Assembly: GCA_037349105.1 (NCBI GenBank)
Contig: JAYJMM010000122.1
Span: forward strand, 1,550,001 to 1,614,000
Length of the DNA stretch: 64,000 nt
From: Limnomonas spitsbergensis
Lineage: Eukaryota > Chlorophyta > Chlorophyceae > Chlamydomonadales
Direction of reading: 5' to 3'
Numbering within the stretch: position 1 is the stretch's first letter; every line of letters begins with the position of its first letter. This document shows positions 57,941 through 64,000 of the stretch, one piece after another. The position numbers and the translations under genes were made by a program. The notes under the pieces were generated by a model. The model was not told the origin of the DNA. It did no database searches and saw only the letters and a program-made list of their open reading frames with translations.

Positions 57941-58903
57941 CTATCGAAGTACGGTTGAATATCTTCTTTCATTATCAGCTGCATTTTTTGGTGCAGGTCT
58001 CGGGTCTCGCCGGCGATACCCTCTGAGAAAGTGGAGATTTTGTTGGCGAAGACTGTCTTGTCGGTGAGGCTGATAGGGCGGACCAGGACTCAGGTGGAGG
58101 GGCGTGAGGGCTGTTTTTAGGGTGGGGATAAATATCCCCGTGTTTCTCAATTCAATGATGCCTAACAGGTGTGTGTGGTCTGATTGAGTCCCATTCTGGA
58201 GAACATCGATCCTGCTTTTAATGATGCCCATGTCCAGGTTTGTGAAAATATCGTCAATTCTGCTGGTCGTGTGGGACTCATCAAGGTTGTTTATGTGGGT
58301 GTAGGTGTGGGCTCGAGGGCTAAGGTTCATGTCTAGGGGTGCTAATTTAACAGTTTTAACAAATTTCCTGTGTGTCTCATCCTTGTGATAGGTGTGTTCG
58401 CTGCTCCTATCCCCTTGAAGCAGCGTTGCGTTCCAATCGCCTAGCATGATATGACGGGAAGGGAGGCCGTTTTGTGCTTCTTGCATGTTTTCCGTGAGTA
58501 TGCTGTACATTTTTAGTCTCTCTGTCTCATCCTCTGGTGAGCAGCCTGCCGGCGCATATACCCCTGTGATGTTGACGGGCATGGAATGGGGCAGGTGGAT
58601 AGCAACGTTAAGGATTCTCCCATTGCAGCTGTCGCCCTCTGTTCGGGTGGCCTTGCCCAACACCGCAATGTGCTCCTTGATGGCAATGATGACCCCACGC
58701 AGGCCTCTGCCATGTTCGCTGTGTGTACATACCCAGTATTGATACCCCTGCAGGGCTTCTTGCAACCATCTGGCCTTCCTCTGCTTGGGGGGCATGTTTG
58801 TCTCAGTGAGTACAAGGATATCTGGGTTATGTAGCTGAATGGTCATTTCAATGTCACATTTTGCAGTGTAGATGCCCTGGACATTGGCTGTGATCATGCG
58901 CAA
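57941..58903 (-). pseudogene. LINE: APE-type endonuclease
   Basis: A 320-codon open segment with the exonuclease-endonuclease-phosphatase motifs in order: ANVQG, DILVLTETNM, GVYAPAG, LGDWNATL, SRIDDIFTN and QSDHTHL. In non-LTR elements this domain nicks target DNA to prime reverse transcription. The His of the SDH motif and the catalytic Asp/Asn and Glu are all visible, so the domain itself looks intact. Confidence 0.9.
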
Positions 58904-60422
58904 CGTAGCCGGGTGGCGAACTGTTTGATCTTCTCCATGAAATGGAGCATGTGTCTGGCGTGGTAGGATTGTATTTTCTTGAGCAGACTTGTTTTTTAAT
59001 CTGTTTCACCTTTGCTTTTTGCTGAGCTGGTTCTGGCGCACTAGTGATCAAGGTAGTGAGGTACGATATAATGAGGGGCTGAAGCAGTTTGTTCTTTTTC
59101 TTTCCTTCCGTTGTGTGCGGGAGGGCGGTGTTGCATTTAGTTTGTTTTTTCTTGAGCTTACGTACGTATCCTTTGGGAGCCATTTTATTTTGTTTTGTTC
59201 TTTCAGCACCGTTTATCTTCTCATGCCCTTGAATTGTCCTTCCTTTGATGGCACATCTAGGTGGGTCGAAGACTGTGACATGGGTGGGGGGGGCTGCATT
59301 GATGTTCGATGTATCATCTTGTCCCATGGTGGCATCTTGGTCTGGAAACGATAACCTCATAAGGTGATTAAGCTCATCGTTTTTAGCCGGGCCATGCCTT
59401 GGTTGCACGTATTGCACGATGCGCTTGGCCCGTACAATAATCGATGTGATAGAGTCTGGGAGCACCGGTCCCTGGATACATGGAAACATGAACCTGATTG
59501 TTGTTGACGTACAGTCTCCAATATCTCTCAGGAAGTCGTCCCATGTCTGCATCAATAGCACAAACGCTTGTAGTAGCGTTTTGTCGTCTGGGAGGCCTGA
59601 TGCTTCGTTTAAGCATCTATCTCGTAAAGCTGTCAGGCTATTAGGGGGCAGGGTACTGGTGGGTTTGCGAGAGGCAGCCAATGGCAGCATGGGCTCGAAG
59701 TGCCCAGCTAGGGTATTTCCAGAAAACCACACATGCAAGGCGGGGGCAGCGTCATTTGTTGGTTGGACTCCTAGGAGTTGGCTCACAATGCTGCGTTCTC
59801 TGTCAGACTCTGATAATTGGTGCTGGTGCACTGTTATTTGCAATGCCATTGCAGTCCAGTGGGTGATGACCCCGTCAGCCCATAGTCCCTCTCCCGTATT
59901 CCCATCATACGGCGTGGCCATTCGTCTTGCCCAGTCACATAGCTTGTGTCTTGAATCAGTACCATGTACTTGTTGGTAGATGAGCGTGGTTAAGGACCTG
60001 ACCGCATCCTGCCTGCCTTGGGACAGAGCTTGCCTGAAAGTTTTCACCCCGAGGCCTCTTAACATGCTAGGAGGAAAACCTGATAGATGTGCTAGAGAGT
60101 CAAAGTAACAGTCCCCCTCCGAGAAGGAAAAATGAGGGCCTGATATAATTTGTAATTTGCCACTTTGCTGCAAAACCATTTGCTTAATGTCTTGCACGCT
60201 TTGTGAATCAGGTCCAAGCGGGAGGTTCACCCTATTCCTCGAAGGCATGGGAGTCGGTGAGTCGAGGATTGTGATTGGGCTGAGAGAGGCCCCCTGGGGG
60301 TGCCTGATAGGTGGGAAGTTCAAACATGCATTTCTGCATTCGGCTAAGCTGTTGGCATGGAAGTATCCGCATACTTCATATGCCTTGTCTCTCAGGTCTC
60401 GCATGTTTAGGTCTGCTTCCAT
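58854..60422 (-). pseudogene. LINE: OTU-like cysteine protease region
   Basis: A 522-codon open segment. An OTU-type core starts with FSEGDCYFDSLAHL (Asp-x-Cys region), followed by GLWADGVITHWTAMALQITV and a terminal GHFEPM that supplies the His. OTU-like proteases are known from some LINEs and LTR elements, with an unclear role (polyprotein processing or deubiquitination). The last 120 residues are Lys/Gln-rich. The frame overlaps the APE ORF by 50 bp. Confidence 0.7.
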
Positions 60423-60429
60423 GCCCCCC

Positions 60430-60990
60430 CTGAGATCACTGCTCTACTGTTTTTTTCTGAGTCTAGCCAGTACCATTTATCTTTGTACCGGCGAAGAGTG
60501 CTTGCGTGCCAATAGGTTGCTTCTTTACTTATGACGACAAAAGCATCAAACTGGTATTTCTCTTTGTCTTGCAGGTCCTTTAGGAGCTTGTCTAGTGTGT
60601 CTAGTGTGACAGCTTCAATAAATCGCTACGTTGATCCTTCAGCATGCGGTAGTCCATACCATATTTTCAAACGCGTAGAAGGCCCATGCTGTGGTTGTGA
60701 AGTTCCCATCCGATTGGAATTGAAGTTGGTCAGGCATAAGGGTGTATCTATGGTGCTCGTAGGTCGGTTTCTGCCTTTGGCTCATGAACCAGTCCATAAT
60801 CTCCCACTTTGTGTGTGTGAGGGGTGCACCCATGAGCATAGCCATTGCATGTGCTTGGCAGAACAAACCCTCCTGCTTTTCATAGTGGATCCCCTCCGGT
60901 ATAGTGTGGTTCCCTTTGTGTGTTAATTTTTGTTTGATCCAGTTTGCACCCCCTCCTATTTGCCTTGGGTAGGTCCCCTCGGTGTGTCAA
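60430..60990 (-). pseudogene. LINE: Josephin-like cysteine protease domain
   Basis: The first frame (down to 60,640) reads IHYEKQEGLFCQAHAMAMLM, which matches the Josephin active-site signature (HEKQEG, then Cys, then AxH) of ataxin-3-type deubiquitinases. After a frame change near 60,630, the second frame reads DAFVVISKEATYWHAS and KDKWYWLDS: a His followed 15 residues later by Asp, the spacing of the Josephin His and Asn/Asp. Known Josephins cleave ubiquitin chains. A run of seven G (minus strand, 60,424-60,430) separates this frame from the OTU frame, and one added base would fuse them. The assignment rests on motif matching by eye. Confidence 0.65.
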
Positions 60991-61189
60991 TCCTGGTTTG
61001 CCCGCCTTGCGTTTACCTCCTTGTGATAATTGCTGTCAGTTACTCAGTTCTTTCCTGACTCCTGTATTTTCCTGTATGCTTGAGCCATGGATCCTTGGGC
61101 CCCTAGGTTGTTCCATTTGCGAGTTAATCTCCGAGATGGCTTAAGCATGTATTGTAAGAGCCAGGCTTTTTTATTTCGGGATGCCATGT

Positions 61190-62095
61190 ACTTTTGTAAG
61201 ATATACCTACGGGCATGCTCCTCAGTGATTCGTTGAAAGGCTAGCAGGGATATGCATACAGTAAGTATTATTTCCTTGGCTGATCCCTGGCAGATAGTTT
61301 AGTTTGCTCATGTTCTCAGATCTCTGAATTGAGGCTGGGGTTCAGGTTTTTCCTAGATTTGGCCTACGACGTGCCAAGAGGTTGGCCATGGCATCTGGGC
61401 AGGTGTCACAAAATCGAGCGGTTAGTCATGGCCTCAGGGCAGAGTATACATTCGATGCGTACATTTGTGCTTCCTGCAGAATAGAAAACGCAATTCGAGG
61501 ACTGAGGAAGTGGTGGGTTGGCAACTGGGTCAGGAACGCGTTGTATGGCTGTTGCATGGAGAGGTCAGACCAGAGGTAAGACGAAGAATGAAGACACAGC
61601 AATGGCCTCGCGACATATGAGAGATGCAAGATGTGCACGTCTGGCACATATGTATAGAGAGAACTATCACGACCGTGAGCTGCTCCCGATCGCAGATGCA
61701 GGCAATAGCCGTCCCAACCACTGGGTGGGGTAAAATCCAAGGGCAAACTTGGCTTACCTCATTCGAGCCCTGGCAGTTCGGGAAGATAAGCACGACCTGC
61801 ATTCCCCCCTCGATCGAATCCTGGGAGGTCTGGAAAGTAGCCAATTTCCGACCGGTGACATTGAGTTTGCCTGCGTGTCTGTGTCTCTTAGAGGAGGCGT
61901 CGTCATGGCCATTCCTGAATTAAAACGCTTCTGAAGAGAATCTCATTATCATTTGGTTTTGGTCAGAACTGCAAATCTGGATGTTCAAAACATGTTGTTG
62001 GGGGTGTTCAACTTCGACATGCGCCTTTGCCCGAGGGATTTTTTTGTTCCATGTATCATACCCCTCGGTATATGACAGCGGTTTCCATCCTAGCA
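61190..62095. other. Region between the two LINEs
   Basis: No recognised coding sequence. It may be leader of the downstream LINE (61,187 start) and flank of the LINE tail at 62,100. Short ORFs here (for example 61,426-61,746 minus) show no motif. Confidence 0.35.
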
Positions 62096-62099
62096 TAGA

Positions 62100-62974
62100 T
62101 TGAAAAGAAAAGAAAAGAGAACGCCGATGCGGCGTGGATTTTGGGAAGTACAGGTTGACGAGACGCCCAAGCCCCGGTCTGTATACCCTTAAAGGGAGAA
62201 AGGGGCTATGGCGGGTCAGTGAGAACAGGGGGAGATGCTGGACGGCAGTCGGATGGACTGTTTTCAAGGTAACGGCGAAGTCGATGAATGGAATAGGCAG
62301 ATTGGACAGTGTGAACTGCTAGTTGTTTGAGCAGTGGGGGGACGTTGAAGGGTGTGATACCAAGGACTGGAAAGAGGTGCATGATATCTTTATAGAAAAT
62401 GCCAGAGCAACCAATGATGACGAGGTGAACATAGGGGTAGAGGATGTCTTTAGCAGGGGGGGGTAACAGATATGTAAGAGGGTGGGGGGCAGGAATGTGG
62501 AGAGGGTCTATAACAGGTGTAGTGAGGTTCCATCCTGCGGAGCGAAGCAATTGTACTAACTGTGCATGTTGTGTGGATTTGTGGGACAGGCAGAATTGTA
62601 GATTGGAGGTAAACCCGAGCTCAATAACATGGATGGTACAACGGTGTTGGAGGTCAAGAAGGAAGGCAGGGTCGGCAAGCCGGGCGGGAGGATAACTGTG
62701 GAGATCGGCAATGGTAAGGCCTTCAATTAAGAGGAGATCAGGACGAAGGCGGCAGAGTGTGGCAGGGGGGACAGCGGGAAGCATCCATTGCGGGATACGG
62801 GTGTCATAGACTCCTGGTGGGAGGGATGTAGCGGGTGTGGCATCCATAATTGTGAACATTCCACTCTTTGTGCCTCTGTGGAGGGAACGTTGGATGAGGC
62901 AGAGGGCCTTGTTGTGTCGGGAGATATAAGAGGCCTGCATACGGGGATGCCTGCATCTTCCAAACATGTGTCCC
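62100..62974 (-). mobile_element. 5'-truncated LINE tail encoding a restriction-like endonuclease
   Basis: The 253-codon ORF (62,967-62,206) carries RPDLLLIEGL, then HVIELGFTSNL, QHAQLVQLLRSAGW, LVIIGCSGIFYKD and HRLRRYLEN. This parallels the RLE C-terminus of the neighbouring LINE (PD-x-E core, then an RRxLE end). About 105 bp further on the strand has an ACGCCGCATCGGCGT hairpin and a (CTTTT)n tail (about 62,102-62,125), a LINE-type 3' terminus. The 5' part is missing, and the break coincides with the border of the duplicated PARP segment. Confidence 0.7.
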
Positions 62975-64000
62975 TATATATCTTTGCTTATAGGGGAGGG
63001 CACACTTTTTCAGCTCGGATGCAGAGGCCAAATAGAAAACCAATGCTGCCACCAATTGTGGCTGATGCACCTGCCAATGTTTATTAGTGATGGTTAGCTA
63101 CACTCTGGCCTCCTAGTAGGAGTCCATAATTATGGCCAGGAATGCTGCTTGGCCCTTCGGTCTACTTTTTGGGGGTCTATCGAGCCTTTCACAGCCGCGC
63201 TCGGCCTGCCAAAGATGTTCCGACAGTAATGAGTACTGACTCAACAAAATACTAGCACCTACAAAATGTGGCCAATGCCCCTACCTGTGCCAAACATCGG
63301 CATGCTGGCGGTGCTCAGCCCCTCCTGGATCATCATGTCAACCACAGTCTTCACGCAGGCGTCATAGTCGGCGGTGTTGGGCCTTGATGCTTCGTAGGAT
63401 GGGGCCACAGAATGCAGGATGTGCTGCACGCCTTGCTCCAACAGGTCCCCTGATCTGGTCAACACGCCCTTGCCAGTGGGGACGCAGCCTGTCCGGCATG
63501 GAGGGGAAGGGGGGACAGTCTGCCAGTCAGGGGGATCAGGTAGGACAGTCTACCAGCCTGTCTGGGAAGGGAAGACAGCCTTCTGGGCAGGTGCGACAGG
63601 GCCAAGAAATTTAGCCAGAGAAGGGAGCAGAAGGCCATAGACACATCAGTGCCCATGGAAAAAGTGTAACATGGCTTTCAGCAAGTTGATTGGGAAAAGG
63701 TTCCCACCTCCCCACGTCCCCACCCCCCCACGTCCCCACCTCCCTGCACCACCATAATTTTGAGGCCATCCAGAAAGCCACCTCCCTGCACCTCCCTAAT
63801 ATAGAGGCCATTCACAACACCAATGCTGTCACGAATATAGTTGATGCACCCAAATGTTCCCAAAATTGGTATGCATGCTGGGCCTTCTCACCGCCCTGCA
63901 CCCGCTCCCACCGCACCTTCAAACTGTGTGTCCCGCACCATCTTGCTGTCATCTGACACCTGAGACCCTGCTGCCGATGCGATGGCCAGGGCCACCCCGC
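62975..64000. repeat. Long direct duplication, copy 2 (runs off window)
   Basis: Matches 31,690-32,715 with no difference I could see. The shared sequence begins at 'tatatatctttg', and the sequences to its left are unrelated (SINE-like fragment at copy 1, LINE tail at copy 2). Confidence 0.95.
63286..64000 (-). pseudogene. Partial second copy of macrodomain exons
   Basis: It holds the macrodomain exon corresponding to 32,204-32,001 (here 63,489-63,286) and the start of the preceding exon (from about 63,890 to beyond the window edge). The exon that would complete the macrodomain (TFAWPVEEACT) is absent to the left, where a LINE tail lies instead. If transcribed, this copy would lack its WWE and PARP parts unless they lie beyond the LINE, and none is seen within the window. 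Confidence 0.7.

Larger units (their letters stand above)
50981..61187 (-). mobile_element. Dualen/RandI-like LINE with two endonucleases and two protease-like domains
   Basis: A minus-strand non-LTR retrotransposon of about 9.6 kb, excluding a nested MITE. From the likely start (ATG at 61,187, MASRNKKAWLLQYML) the order is: Josephin-like, OTU-like, APE endonuclease, reverse transcriptase, PHD finger, RNase H, CCHC knuckle, PD-(D/E)XK restriction-like endonuclease. The joint presence of APE and RLE is diagnostic of the Dualen/RandI clade, described from Chlamydomonas. The ORF is broken by at least eight frame changes and some stops, so this copy is dead unless the assembly is error-prone. Its 3' end beyond 50,981 is not defined. 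Confidence 0.85.

Overview
The window is nuclear DNA from a eukaryote, most likely a green alga (inference). The two host genes are split into many short exons with GT-AG introns. The interspersed repeats include a LINE carrying both an APE-type and a restriction-like endonuclease, the architecture known as Dualen/RandI and first described in Chlamydomonas. Minisatellites with 14-87 bp units fill introns and intergenic DNA. I saw no operons, bacterial-style genes or CRISPR arrays. The species cannot be named from the sequence alone.

Left part (1-18 kb): a minus-strand gene (about 12,885 to 3,031, perhaps continuing to a WD40-repeat exon at 1,277-1,170) encodes a STAND/NACHT-type P-loop NTPase. 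It has a WCxxE TIR-like N-terminal region, Walker A, Walker B (LVDALDE) and a TSRP sensor, each in a separate exon. Three of its introns are filled by three unrelated minisatellites (20-bp, 14-bp and 56-bp units). A GC-rich array of about 54 bp and a 20-bp 'catgactgcgcccgggatgc' array follow to about 17.86 kb.

Middle (17.9-46 kb): two related 8-9 kb mobile elements lie in opposite orientations with their 5' ends facing each other. Element 1 (minus, 17.87-26.64 kb) has an intact 2,284-codon Gag-like ORF. Element 2 (plus, 37.75-45.93 kb) has the same ORF broken by one stop and at least three frameshifts. Each is inserted in a 20-bp minisatellite. Between them, on the minus strand, is a macrodomain-WWE-PARP gene (about 33.4 to 26.98 kb) whose last exon carries an in-frame TAG inside the catalytic domain.

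Right part (46-64 kb): a broken unknown ORF (50.05-48.82 kb) precedes a long degenerate minus-strand LINE (61.19 to 50.98 kb). Its domains in order are a Josephin-like cysteine protease, an OTU-like cysteine protease, APE endonuclease, RT, PHD finger, RNase H, CCHC knuckle and restriction-like endonuclease (RLE). The RLE is interrupted by a 614-bp TA-flanked MITE whose removal restores the frame. A second, 5'-truncated LINE tail (62.97 to 62.1 kb) abuts a copy of 31,690-32,715 (PARP-gene macrodomain exons) that shows no difference I could find and fills 62,975-64,000.

The observations most likely to be new are the Josephin plus OTU protease pair in a dual-endonuclease LINE, and the Gag-only element family with a terminal hairpin and a covarying 23-bp inverted-repeat pair. 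Also notable are the algal macro-WWE-PARP with a nonsense codon and the 31,285-bp-spaced duplication.
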